Of a DNA stretch of 64,000 bases, positions 45,006 through 53,626 are shown piece by piece. This stretch comes from CAMDMI01 sp044379485 (GTDB lineage Bacteria > Bacteroidota > Bacteroidia > Cytophagales > Flexibacteraceae), in assembly GCA_044379485.1 (NCBI GenBank), contig JBIPOE010000003.1, forward strand, positions 72,163-136,162, written 5' to 3'. The notes under the pieces are model-generated. The model was given only the letters and a program-made list of their open reading frames with translations. It did no database searches and was not told the origin of the DNA. A program made the translations under genes and the position numbers. The stretch's first letter is position 1. The number at the start of each line of letters is the position of its first letter.

Positions 45006-45266
45006 GTGCGAAAAGTAACGCTGGCCCCAGGTGTAATTGAGCAGATGCAAAATTATAAAGCCGGGCAACAAAAGCTGGCATTTAAAATTTTTGAACTGCT
45101 GGCTGATATTCAGAATAATCCATTTCAGGGCAAGGGCAAACCGGAACCGCTCAAAGGAGATTTATCCGGATTCTGGTCACGCAGAATTGACCAGGAACAT
45201 CGCCTCATTTACAAGATTGAAGGGGACGAGATACAGGTACTTTCCTGTTTTGGTCAATATGAATAA
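45006..45266 (+). CDS. yoeB: YoeB/Txe family toxin, altered active-site tail
   Basis: This 86-residue protein of the RelE superfamily is in the Txe/YoeB subgroup. KGKPEPLKGDLSGFWSRRI and EHRLIYKIEGDEIQVLSC are the family core with the expected Glu and Arg residues. The tail reads CFGQYE where YoeB usually has C-R-x-H-Y, so the catalytic His position is occupied by Gln. The start is GTG at 45006, 6 bases after the antitoxin stop. If active it would cut mRNA at the ribosomal A site; the substitution makes that doubtful. Confidence 0.88.
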   Translation: MRKVTLAPGVIEQMQNYKAGQQKLAFKIFELLADIQNNPFQGKGKPEPLKGDLSGFWSRRIDQEHRLIYKIEGDEIQVLSCFGQYE

Positions 45267-45303
45267 AAGGTAATTGGCAGAAGAATAGGTAGGAAGGCAG
45301 AGA

Positions 45304-45383
45304 CTGCCGCTAAATACCGGGTTGGAAACCCTACAATTGTTATAAAAACCTGAGAGTGCTGCACTAAATCTCAGGACAGATGA
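45304..45383 (+). repeat. two-hairpin interspersed element, copy C
   Basis: This unit is about 80 bp. Hairpin 1 is GGGTT-GGA-AACCC and hairpin 2 is CCTGAGA with TCTCAGG around TGCTGCACTAA. Both stems differ from copies A and B by paired changes. It is followed by an extra hairpin not shared with them. Confidence 0.82.
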
Positions 45384-45792
45384 GTGGGACACTCACCCAG
45401 GCGGAGTGTCGAAGAAAAGTATTATTCGGACTTGGTTTTTGGTTGATTTTAGGGTAGAAATAGATTTGGACCTTGGATTCATTAACTGAAAATCAATCTA
45501 TAAAAGGCTTTTGGTTGCAAATTTATTTGAAGCAAAATTGAAAAGTTTTGATTTTTAGGAAAAACTCATTTTTAGAAATTTCCAAATTTGCAGTGTTATT
45601 TTTAGATTTTGGTTAATTGCAATTTTGAATCTCGATTTGTTTAAACTTTATTTATTTTTTAAATTGTTGATTATTATACATTTGACATATATAGTATAAT
45701 TTTTAAACCTTCAGATTTTTAAAAATATAACAGTTTTTGCCCATGTACCTTTTGTTGAAAATTATAAATTTTTTAGTTGGAAACTTCATTGC

Positions 45793-45806
45793 AACATTGC
45801 AATGTT
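45793..45806. promoter_or_regulatory. perfect 14-bp palindrome, possible operator
   Basis: AACATTGCAATGTT reads identically on both strands and lies 35 bases before the start of the outer-membrane barrel gene. Its position fits a dimeric regulator site. Confidence 0.35.
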
Positions 45807-45841
45807 TTAAACACAATTTATTAATTAAAAAAAATCAGAAA

Positions 45842-46513
45842 ATGAAAAAAGTAATATTTAGTCTTGCTATTTTAGTTGCTTCAACTACAATAAATGCTCA
45901 AGATTTTAAACAGTCAGCAGGAATGAAGAATCTTGAACTTCAGTTTACCCCATTAGGTGGAACACCACTTGGTATATCTGGTCTTAGATTTAGATATTTT
46001 TCCTCAAACACTACTGCTATAAGAGGTAATGTATTTTTGGGATATAGCAGAACATCAGAAATTACTCAGGACGCAAACAGCGATGCTGATGAGAAAGAAC
46101 TTAAAACAACAGAAAGTTCATTTGAATTTAATCTTCGACCAGGTTTTGAGTCTCACTTTGAAGGTACAGATCGACTAAGTCCATACCTAGGTGCAGAGCT
46201 AGATCTTAATTTCAAAACAACTTCCAAAACAGTACAAGACCAGGATGAGGATGATGACATTTTCGAAATTGAAACTTCAAATGAAGGGGGAGCATTTAGG
46301 TTTGGAATTAACGGAGTTGCAGGTTTCGATTACTATTTTGCAAAACATCTTTATTTCGGGGCTGAACTAGGGTTTGGATTTGGACTAACTAGCCCTTTTG
46401 CAAAAAAAGTGACAGTAGATGGTGATTCAAACGAAAGCAGCATAGATAAAGTAACTACTTTTAATATAGGTCCTAATGTAAATTCAGCCATTCGAATTGG
46501 TTTCTTATTTTAA
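45842..46513 (+). CDS. outer-membrane beta-barrel protein
   Basis: This 223-residue protein has a signal peptide MKKVIFSLAILVASTTINAQ. The ATG at 45842 is chosen over the longer frame from 45737 because only it gives a proper signal peptide. The mature chain shows alternating beta strands with glycine-aromatic turns and an aromatic C-terminus (IRIGFLF), typical of an eight- to twelve-stranded barrel. Acidic loops are present (NSDADEKE, DQDEDDDIFEIE). It is followed after 5 bases by an acidic lipoprotein gene, so the two form an operon. Its function is unknown. Confidence 0.85.
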   Translation: MKKVIFSLAILVASTTINAQDFKQSAGMKNLELQFTPLGGTPLGISGLRFRYFSSNTTAIRGNVFLGYSRTSEITQDANSDADEKELKTTESSFEFNLRPGFESHFEGTDRLSPYLGAELDLNFKTTSKTVQDQDEDDDIFEIETSNEGGAFRFGINGVAGFDYYFAKHLYFGAELGFGFGLTSPFAKKVTVDGDSNESSIDKVTTFNIGPNVNSAIRIGFLF

Positions 46514-46518
46514 GTTTT

Positions 46519-47481
46519 ATGAAAACTTCTAGAATTATTTCTAAGCCAATAGCCCTATGGGGTTTATTGGCTTTCATCGTTATTGGATTCTCATCATGCC
46601 AAAAGTCTGAAGTGAATCCGGCAGGAATTCCAAATAATGCTAGCGAAAGGGAAACTACTGCCGCTAAAGCTTTGTTTAAAAGGCTGCCAGAAATTCAGAT
46701 TTATGACGATAAAACAAAGAAGACTTTTAGGCTCAATTCTGAAGGCTTTAGTTTTACAGAAAATCCAAGTTCAGGGTTCAATTTTTCCGAACCGCAAGGT
46801 GCAACTTATACGAACAACACTTCTGGTGGACAACTAGTCGTTTCTGCTCAAGGATTTGGATTGAATTCAAATACAGGCAGCTCTGGAGGATTAATTCAGA
46901 TTGGCAATAGAAGCCTAAATGTTAAATATACTTTTTGCTTTTCAGCTGATGATGAATTTTTTGGAGAAGGAATTTTCCTAGGGAACGAAGAGGATTTTGA
47001 TGGCGTCTCAGGAGTAATAGGCGTTGATGGAGATTTTAATAATTTTCTAAGTGGCGAAAATACAGGAGGAAATGACGATAATGACGATGATGGTGAGGAC
47101 TCCAATGCAAATCCAGCAGATCTATTTGGAGGTATTGGTGTCTACTTTGTCTACGATAAAAAAGCACAAGGAACCTATCCGATACTTAATTGGGTTGATA
47201 TATTTGAAGGACAAAGTTCGACTGATGATGAAAATGATTTCAAGAAGAAGGGATTCGCCTACTATATAGATTTTAAAAATGAAAAAATTAGTTTTGCTAA
47301 ATCAGGATCATTAAATGTTTCTGGAGGAAGTATTACATTTAATGGAAAATATTTAACCTTCGGTAATTTTATCACCAATCAGGATGATGATAACAACGAT
47401 GAAGATGAAGATGACGACAACGGTATTTTTGATGGCAGTTTTATAGAAGAAAATGGCATTGGCTCAATGGGCTGTAATTAG
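46519..47481 (+). CDS. acidic lipoprotein of unknown function
   Basis: This 320-residue lipoprotein has a signal segment ending in lipobox GFSSC (about residues 23-27). The mature part includes beta-rich blocks and two strongly acidic runs, NDDNDDDGED (about residue 190) and DDDNNDEDEDDDNG (about 295). It ends GSMGCN. Such Asp/Asn-rich clusters often bind Ca2+ but could also be low-complexity linkers. No family is recognised. It is co-transcribed with the outer-membrane barrel gene upstream and ends at a symmetric terminator. Confidence 0.78.
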   Translation: MKTSRIISKPIALWGLLAFIVIGFSSCQKSEVNPAGIPNNASERETTAAKALFKRLPEIQIYDDKTKKTFRLNSEGFSFTENPSSGFNFSEPQGATYTNNTSGGQLVVSAQGFGLNSNTGSSGGLIQIGNRSLNVKYTFCFSADDEFFGEGIFLGNEEDFDGVSGVIGVDGDFNNFLSGENTGGNDDNDDDGEDSNANPADLFGGIGVYFVYDKKAQGTYPILNWVDIFEGQSSTDDENDFKKKGFAYYIDFKNEKISFAKSGSLNVSGGSITFNGKYLTFGNFITNQDDDNNDEDEDDDNGIFDGSFIEENGIGSMGCN

Positions 47482-47496
47482 TTTCTCACTAAAAAC

Positions 47497-47525
47497 AAAA
47501 AAAGCCGCTTAGAGCGGCTTTTTTT
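47497..47525. terminator. bidirectional intrinsic terminator
   Basis: A7-GCCGCT, a TAG loop and AGCGGC-T7 form a symmetric hairpin between the convergent acidic lipoprotein and rnhB genes. Confidence 0.92.
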
Positions 47526-47529
47526 GTTT

Positions 47530-48126
47530 TCAACCAACTGGTTGAAAAATTGACTTCACTACAAAACTCTTTCTATGAACCTCTGTCTGGCCTAGAGTCT
47601 CCAATGCCAATCGATGTTCCAAAGTAGGATAAGCCATATTCCTTTCCCACCCATATCCGGGAAATTGCTTAGCCAATTGCCTCATTATCCTATCTCTTTC
47701 TGATTTTGCCAAAATTGAGGCAGCTGCAATACTTGCGACCTTTCCATCACCTTTTACTATACATTGGTGCGGAATAAAAGGATAGTTTTTAAATCGGCTT
47801 CCATCTACCAATATCAGTTCTGGCTTTACAATCAGTTGGTCTATAGCCCTATGCATGGCCAAAATGGAAGCATTTAATATATTAAACTCATCTATTTCCT
47901 CTGGAGAACAGGATGCGACCGCCCAGTTTATTGCCTGATTCTTTATCTCAATTTCCAGTTTAAGCCTAAGGGTTTCTTTAATTTTTTTAGAATCATTTAG
48001 TCCATCTAGTTTAAAATCTCTGGGTAAAATTACTGCAGCTGCCACTACTGGACCAGCCAAAGGACCCCTTCCCGCCTCATCGCAACCAACTTCAATTGTT
48101 GGTTCTTTACTTAAAAAGCGGTCCAT
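47530..48126 (-). CDS. rnhB: ribonuclease HII
   Basis: This 198-residue enzyme removes ribonucleotides and RNA-DNA junctions from DNA. The family signature VGCDEAGRGPLAGPV (about residues 13-27) carries the catalytic Asp-Glu pair. LILVDGSRF and the YGWERNMAYPTLEH region follow. The length is normal. Its start overlaps the end of the upstream patatin gene by 16 bases in a different frame, so the two are likely translationally linked, but no functional relation is known. Confidence 0.96.
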   Translation of the reverse strand: MDRFLSKEPTIEVGCDEAGRGPLAGPVVAAAVILPRDFKLDGLNDSKKIKETLRLKLEIEIKNQAINWAVASCSPEEIDEFNILNASILAMHRAIDQLIVKPELILVDGSRFKNYPFIPHQCIVKGDGKVASIAAASILAKSERDRIMRQLAKQFPGYGWERNMAYPTLEHRLALETLGQTEVHRKSFVVKSIFQPVG

Positions 48127-50501
48127 TTTATGTCTGCGGAATCTGGTGTCAAAACAATCTTTTTCAATCGGGCTATGGCTTTTGCATTTTCCGAATTTAA
48201 AATGGAAGACTCTATACTTTGCTTTTCAAAAGTGGTGAGGTGCCAGGACAAGGAAGCCCTTTCTTCATTTTTTCCTTCTTCCGGATGTTGTAGTAAATCT
48301 GTTTGGGACAAATATTGAAAAGTAACTACCTCCATCGGTACCTTCAATGCGGAAGTGAGAAATTCCTCTTGCATGTCATTGTTATGATCCTGATTTCTAG
48401 CCCAATTTGCATAGACTGAACCAACTGGATTTACCAACCTTGAAAACCATGAATCGTTATTTCTCTTTTTGAAAGGTTTTTCTTTCGGTGTATCCCTTAT
48501 ACAGATTAAAACTGTCCCGGAAGTTTCATTTTCAATCCAAGCTTTAAATGTATGAATAAATTTTAAGGCATCGCTCACACCAAAGTTATCGCTAAGTCCA
48601 CCATCCATAACCTCAATAGATGGCTGCGTAGGCAGTGTCACATTTGGTGTTATGTATGGAAAAGTTGCATTCATCCGTAACGCTGAGGAAAAATTCAAAC
48701 GCATGGCATCACATTTATCAAAGAACCGCGTCATTTCAATTCCTTTTACAAGTTTAAAAGCAGGTGTGCAATTGTGATCTGTTTTCTCCCATGTCATATA
48801 AGAAATAGGTTGAGGCGAAATATAAAGTTTCCTTCCGTCATTGACGATAACTGGGGAGACAAACATCATTGGGATAATCGCCTCACGCTCAGGATTTTTG
48901 TAATGGTACAAGCTTTTGTTAAGAGCATTATTCAGATTCTGATTTAACGTTTGTTCGAAAACCAAACCCCTATCGGCATTGTATTCATATTTTCCATCAT
49001 TGTATTTTTTAAGCCGTACAACTATATCATTGGTTATCAGTGAAAAAACTACAGGATTTAGGATGTCTTTAGACATATTATCAATATATTTTCTTTCAAA
49101 ATAGTCAAGAGAAGGAGTGATTTTACTTTGTAAAAAAAGTTCCCTGAAATATGCTGCACCAAGCAATCCACCCGATGCCCCAGTTATCAATACTGTATTG
49201 TCTATCAACTTGCTATTCAAGACACTATCCACAAATTGAAGTGTGCGCATTGTCCAAGTTGCAGATCGTATTCCACCTCCACTTGTACATACAAAAAGCA
49301 TTTTGGGTTTTTGAAGACCAGTTTTGGCCTTCCAGCGGTTTAATATTTGAATGGTTGCCAGAGAATCAGAAGTATAGTTTTTGTCATCTGCCATTGCCCG
49401 GATTCTGGAATTGCTATATTCAACTGTTTTTCCATAATTTATCCCAAATGCCTGATAAGTGCGATTCAAAATACCAAGTGAAAAAAGTATGTTTATAACA
49501 AAGGCAAAACCTAAAAAAATTGAAATACTCCAACCCCTAAGCCAGAAACTGATGGCCCCAATAATCATTAAAATAAAACCAAAAAAGAGGAAAATGCTGG
49601 CTCCGGCAGGTATCTGAAAAATTGCTGACCCACTAAAAATACCGAGAACCAGCAAGAGAATTATGGTAACCAATTCCAGCATAACTGCCGATAAGTGATT
49701 GGAGCTAAAAACCTCCTGGCTCATTTGAATCTTTACGGGTATTATTTGATTTTTGGCTTCATGAATTGAGAAATTCGGAGATATAAAATGACCAATTCTT
49801 TGCCCCGATCCTCGAAAGGTTCGCATTCTTTTCCACAGAGAAAGTCTGTAAAAGCTTAGGTTTCGTAGTTTCCCATCCAATAGTTTAGTCAGGCGGATCA
49901 TTTGTTTACTTTGAACAACCCTAAAATAAAAAATAGCAAAAAACTGAACCCAAAGAAAACCTCCAACAAAAGCAAGGGCTTCTAACGCTGCCTCAAAAGG
50001 TTCTTCCAATCCTCTTTCAACCTGGAAATGCCAGAATTGCCAACAAAAGATAAGGATGTAAAAAAATGGAAGAATACTATTGTTGAATAAAAATCTAAAA
50101 ATTGCATTTTTAAAGCCAGATAAAAATATAAACCGTTCTGAATCAAGAATATAACAGGTTATTTGAAAGGAGGCATTAAAAATACCAAAACCCAGGCCAA
50201 GTATAAACAGGCTTCTTCCATTTACCTTTCCTTGGTATTCAGGGTCCAGAAATAGGTAGGGAATGCCAAATAGTTTGCCCCAATCCATAAGAATAAACCC
50301 AAAAAGTAAAATCCAAAATAGTATAATTACCTGATTTTTCTTCAGATTCATGAGCAAAAGCTGGATTGGAAAAGATCTCCAAAGGCTTTTTAAAATATTT
50401 TTGAGGTTGGCGAAACTCAAAATAAAAACTTTCGTCTGAGGCTTTGATTCTGATACAATGTCAGAAACACATTCATAACAAGGCTTACCCATTCGCGGCA
50501 A
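48111..50501 (-). CDS. patatin-like phospholipase with N-terminal membrane domain
   Basis: This 796-residue membrane protein has an N-terminal half (about residues 30-370) with seven or more hydrophobic segments, predicted to be integral membrane. The C-terminal half is a patatin acyl hydrolase. The oxyanion loop TSGGGIRSATW is at about 405, the nucleophile elbow GASGG is at about 443 and the catalytic Asp lies in MDGGLSDNFG at about 631. All catalytic elements are present, so it should be an active lipid acyl hydrolase at the inner face of the membrane. The start at 50501 is uncertain; an internal ATG at about codon 50 also precedes the first helix. Confidence 0.85.
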   Translation of the reverse strand: MPRMGKPCYECVSDIVSESKPQTKVFILSFANLKNILKSLWRSFPIQLLLMNLKKNQVIILFWILLFGFILMDWGKLFGIPYLFLDPEYQGKVNGRSLFILGLGFGIFNASFQITCYILDSERFIFLSGFKNAIFRFLFNNSILPFFYILIFCWQFWHFQVERGLEEPFEAALEALAFVGGFLWVQFFAIFYFRVVQSKQMIRLTKLLDGKLRNLSFYRLSLWKRMRTFRGSGQRIGHFISPNFSIHEAKNQIIPVKIQMSQEVFSSNHLSAVMLELVTIILLLVLGIFSGSAIFQIPAGASIFLFFGFILMIIGAISFWLRGWSISIFLGFAFVINILFSLGILNRTYQAFGINYGKTVEYSNSRIRAMADDKNYTSDSLATIQILNRWKAKTGLQKPKMLFVCTSGGGIRSATWTMRTLQFVDSVLNSKLIDNTVLITGASGGLLGAAYFRELFLQSKITPSLDYFERKYIDNMSKDILNPVVFSLITNDIVVRLKKYNDGKYEYNADRGLVFEQTLNQNLNNALNKSLYHYKNPEREAIIPMMFVSPVIVNDGRKLYISPQPISYMTWEKTDHNCTPAFKLVKGIEMTRFFDKCDAMRLNFSSALRMNATFPYITPNVTLPTQPSIEVMDGGLSDNFGVSDALKFIHTFKAWIENETSGTVLICIRDTPKEKPFKKRNNDSWFSRLVNPVGSVYANWARNQDHNNDMQEEFLTSALKVPMEVVTFQYLSQTDLLQHPEEGKNEERASLSWHLTTFEKQSIESSILNSENAKAIARLKKIVLTPDSADIKWTAF

Positions 50502-50583
50502 ATCTTACAGATGAATATGATTTCCAAATAGCACAGAAAAAATCTAAGAGTTTCAAATTATTTTTAATAAACATATAAAACCT

Positions 50584-50958
50584 ATGGAAAATCCTGTAAT
50601 TGTTTATTTGTATTTGTATGTGGCACTGTCGGATAAAGATTTCTCCATTATTGAAGCTGATTTGATAGTTTCAAAATTAAAAAAGAATCCGGCATTTAAT
50701 GGCATGAACACCAATGAGTTCATTGATGATGTCTATCAAAATTTCATGCGCCTGCCCTTTGATTCGGTTCTCATGTACCTGGAAAATTATATGTCTGAGG
50801 TACAACTTTCAGAAACAGAAAGGAAAAGCGTAATGTCGGATTTGGAGGAAATAATTGAGGCAGATGGAATTGTTCGAAAAGAAGAATTGCTGGCTTTTAA
50901 TCGAATCAAAAAATATCTGACAATAGATCTTTCTATTCCTATTAAAGCCGTTGCCTAA
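50584..50958 (+). CDS. TerB-like small helical protein
   Basis: This 124-residue all-helical protein starts MENPVIVYLYLYVALSDKDF. Its C-terminal IIEADGIVRKEELLAFNRIK is reminiscent of the TerB/tellurite-resistance-like helical domain with paired acidic loops. No other ter genes are present, so the role is unknown. It is divergent from the patatin gene and convergent with the DUF4403 gene, overlapping its stop region by 4 bases (50955-50958). Confidence 0.65.
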   Translation: MENPVIVYLYLYVALSDKDFSIIEADLIVSKLKKNPAFNGMNTNEFIDDVYQNFMRLPFDSVLMYLENYMSEVQLSETERKSVMSDLEEIIEADGIVRKEELLAFNRIKKYLTIDLSIPIKAVA

Positions 50959-52376
50959 AAGCCAGCAACCATTACCTCTATTTTGCCTTTTGCCAATATA
51001 ACTGCCTGAATTCCAAGAGGTGTAACCAAAATTGATTGGGGACTAAGCTCATTTAGCTTTCCATTCAGGTTGATATTTTTATTCATTTTATTGCCCGCCA
51101 GATTTTCCTGAATCATTTTTTTGCCTTCTTCAAGTTGGCTTGCCACTGAAATTGAAAAATACGGCTCCATCAATTTCAGGAACTTTCCATGGGCCAACCA
51201 ATTGGCAGTTTTGGCAAGTTTATTTTTTGTATCCAGCTCAAAATCAAGACCTTTAATTTTAATACTGGTAGATGGTGCATCGTAAAACGGTTTCCCTTTT
51301 AAATAAACCTTTCCATTTAACGCTCCAATCAAGTTTGTGGCTACAATTATTTCATCACCCTGCCCATAAATATCAATATCAACAACTGTGATTTTATATC
51401 TGCCTTCATTAAATTCATAAGTTTTGCCACCTGTTTGATCCATTGCTATTTTTTTTAGGGTTGGGAATGGAATCTCAGTTATCATTCCAACCTCAAATTT
51501 TTCATCTAGTTTATTCTGAATTTTCAAGTCTGGAAGGTTAGCCATCACCGCATTTGTTGGTTTGTTTCCAAGAAAAGTTTCGGTTACAGCAGTCATGCCA
51601 ATGCCTACTCTTACATTTCTGCCTTTATTGGTGATTGGTGTCATCAGAATATCCTGAGGTGTAACTTTTAACCAGGCCTGGTATGCCTCATTTATTAAAA
51701 AAGGTTCCTGAACAGCTTTCCAAGCCGTTTCAACCTGAGGTTTAAGATTTATTTTACCTACCTCATTATCAACAGTTTTTACCACATTGGGCAATTCCCG
51801 ATCCATTATTTTTTCAATAATTGAGGTAATTGGCAATTCAAAAAAACCGATTTTAACCTTGGGTTCACTCACCCATTTATAGCCATTCGGAGTTGTGGAA
51901 GTATTGATTTTCCATGCTTGATCAATGCTCAATCTGGTAAGAAAACTCAAATCGAGATCAAACTGTGTATCTTCATATTTAGAAACTGAAAGGCCGAATT
52001 TTTCAACTTTCCAACCTGCTTTCGCATAAATATTTACCGGAACTTTGATGTTAAAAAGATTTCCTCCTTTTGCTTCAATGGCCAAGGGCTGCCTTTTTGA
52101 TACTTTTATAATCAGATTATCACCTCCATTGTTGTCCAGAGAATTATCCTCAAAAAGAACCTGCCCAAGCTGTTCATTTATTTTTTTTTCAACATCATTT
52201 AAGGAGATTTCTATTGGAATATTAAGGGTTGAAGTCTCCTTAATTCGCTGAACTGCTGTTTGATACGATGCAGGCGGAGCTGTGGCAAAAAAAGGTTTTT
52301 TAGAAGAGCAAAAATTTAAAAAAACAGAAATAGAAATTAATGAAATTCGAAAAGCTATTGCCTTAAAAGTGGTCAT
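50955..52376 (-). CDS. DUF4403 family lipoprotein
   Basis: This 473-residue envelope protein has an N-terminal hydrophobic segment ending in a Cys (VFLNFCSSKK) that could be a lipobox. It follows the DUF4403 pattern: beta-rich repeats with IPIEISLNDVEKKINEQLG, KVKIGFFELPITSIIEKIMD and a distal LNGKLNELSPQSILVTPLGI. This is reminiscent of tubular lipid-binding (SMP/BPI-like) folds that repeat twice. The family's function is not established. It may act in the periplasm or outer membrane. It has no operon partner on this strand. Confidence 0.8.
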   Translation of the reverse strand: MTTFKAIAFRISLISISVFLNFCSSKKPFFATAPPASYQTAVQRIKETSTLNIPIEISLNDVEKKINEQLGQVLFEDNSLDNNGGDNLIIKVSKRQPLAIEAKGGNLFNIKVPVNIYAKAGWKVEKFGLSVSKYEDTQFDLDLSFLTRLSIDQAWKINTSTTPNGYKWVSEPKVKIGFFELPITSIIEKIMDRELPNVVKTVDNEVGKINLKPQVETAWKAVQEPFLINEAYQAWLKVTPQDILMTPITNKGRNVRVGIGMTAVTETFLGNKPTNAVMANLPDLKIQNKLDEKFEVGMITEIPFPTLKKIAMDQTGGKTYEFNEGRYKITVVDIDIYGQGDEIIVATNLIGALNGKVYLKGKPFYDAPSTSIKIKGLDFELDTKNKLAKTANWLAHGKFLKLMEPYFSISVASQLEEGKKMIQENLAGNKMNKNINLNGKLNELSPQSILVTPLGIQAVILAKGKIEVMVAGF

Positions 52377-52448
52377 ATAAAGTTCAAAAAGACCGTAAAA
52401 CTAATGGAAAACCATGTTAGTGAGCCAAGTATTGACTTTAGAAAAAGC

Positions 52449-53072
52449 TTAAGAAAAAATTTCCTGGTTTTCAATAATACGTAGGCCCTGATTTTTTGAA
52501 AGTAATGCCCTCACAATTGTCATAGCAACCGCTTCTGCAGAAACTGCCTGAATTGATTTTGGAAACAAAAAATTCAGATTTCTAAAAATCCATTGTCCAA
52601 TTTTTTCACCAGGCCGGTTTTCTTTCCTTTCGCCCAATAAAAGCGATGGTCTAATGATTATTGTCTTATTGAAATTCAAATCAATTAACCTTTTCTCAAG
52701 TTCGGCTTTTGCCCGATTGTAAAAAATAGAAGATTTTAAATTTGCCCCTTTGGCAGACACATTTAAAACTTGCGAAACGCCGGCGTTTTTTGTCAAAACT
52801 GCTAACTTGTATGGAATTTCAACATCAGTTTGAAAAAATGCTCCCTTGCTTCCAGCTTTTGCAATGGTTGTTCCAATAGCCATAATTAAGGCATCGGCTT
52901 TTGGAATGGATTCAGGAGGTAAATCTCCAATTACCCAGCTTAGTTTTGGATTTGAAATTTCCTGCTTTTTTCGGGCAAATGCGGTAATTGATTCTATTTC
53001 AGGATATTTGAGTAATAAATCAAGGATTTTTCCTCCAACTAAACCTGTGGCCCCAGCAAGGATAATTATCAT
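52449..53072 (-). CDS. NAD(P)-binding Rossmann-fold protein
   Basis: This 207-residue short atypical dehydrogenase has the dinucleotide site ILAGATGLVGGKIL at the N-terminus. ALIMAIGTTIAKAGSKGAF and a putative catalytic-like YNRAKAELEKRL segment follow, where Tyr-x3-Lys resembles the SDR pair. It resembles the HTATIP2/YwnB-like atypical SDR group with an unknown substrate. It lies 14 bases downstream of rpiB on the same strand, so the two are probably co-transcribed. Confidence 0.85.
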   Translation of the reverse strand: MIIILAGATGLVGGKILDLLLKYPEIESITAFARKKQEISNPKLSWVIGDLPPESIPKADALIMAIGTTIAKAGSKGAFFQTDVEIPYKLAVLTKNAGVSQVLNVSAKGANLKSSIFYNRAKAELEKRLIDLNFNKTIIIRPSLLLGERKENRPGEKIGQWIFRNLNFLFPKSIQAVSAEAVAMTIVRALLSKNQGLRIIENQEIFS

Positions 53073-53086
53073 CTCAATCTTTCAGA

Positions 53087-53524
53087 TTAACAAAATGTAT
53101 TAACCAGTTCCACTCTTCTGGCATGATTTCCTCCTTCAAATTTGGCATTTAAAAATGCTTCAACCATTTTCCAGGCATATTCCGAGGCTGTAAATCTGGA
53201 ACCAAGGCAAATGATTTGGGCATCATTGTGTTGTCTTAGCAAAGCTGCAACTTCTGTATTCCAGGCCAAACCAGCACGAATACCTGAAAACTTATTGGCT
53301 GCAATCACCATGCCTTCTCCACTACCACAAACCAATATGCCGAGTTCAGCTTTCTTTTCCTGAATGGCAAGACTTACCTTTTCTGCAAAATTCGGGTAAT
53401 CCACTGATTCCTGGGTATAACAACCAACATCTTCAAATGAAAAGGCATTGTCATTCAGTCTTGTTTTGATGTATTCTTTTAGGATAAATCCGGCGTGGTC
53501 TGCACCTATAAAAATTGGAAGCAT
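53087..53524 (-). CDS. rpiB: ribose-5-phosphate isomerase B
   Basis: This 145-residue enzyme interconverts ribose 5-phosphate and ribulose 5-phosphate in the pentose phosphate pathway. Family motifs are IGADHAGFILKEYIK, LVCGSGEGMVIAANK (catalytic Cys loop) and HNDAQIICLGSR. The active-site pocket has Glu in GSGEGM where many RpiB have GTGxGM. The length is typical. The gdh terminator separates it from the downstream neighbour. Confidence 0.95.
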   Translation of the reverse strand: MLPIFIGADHAGFILKEYIKTRLNDNAFSFEDVGCYTQESVDYPNFAEKVSLAIQEKKAELGILVCGSGEGMVIAANKFSGIRAGLAWNTEVAALLRQHNDAQIICLGSRFTASEYAWKMVEAFLNAKFEGGNHARRVELVNTFC

Positions 53525-53577
53525 GTTTACAATTTGAAAGTTCGAATGTGGACAAAAAAAACCATTTGTCAGAAAAC

Positions 53578-53609
53578 AAAAAAGCCCCGGAATTACCCGG
53601 AGCTTTTTT
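53578..53609 (-). terminator. gdh terminator
   Basis: AGC-C-CCGG pairs with CCGG-A-GCT around a short loop. It is flanked by A6 and T6, so it can act for the gdh gene on the minus strand. Confidence 0.85.
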
Positions 53610-53626
53610 GTTGATATTATTTGATT

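Larger units (their letters stand above)
45267..45841. other. AT-rich intergenic region with repeat element and palindrome
   Basis: This is 575 bases without a gene. The first 150 hold copy C of the two-hairpin element and a following hairpin GACACTC/GAGTGTC (45388-45410). The remainder is very AT-rich and contains a perfect 14-bp palindrome AACATTGCAATGTT (45793-45806) upstream of the barrel gene. Confidence 0.6.
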
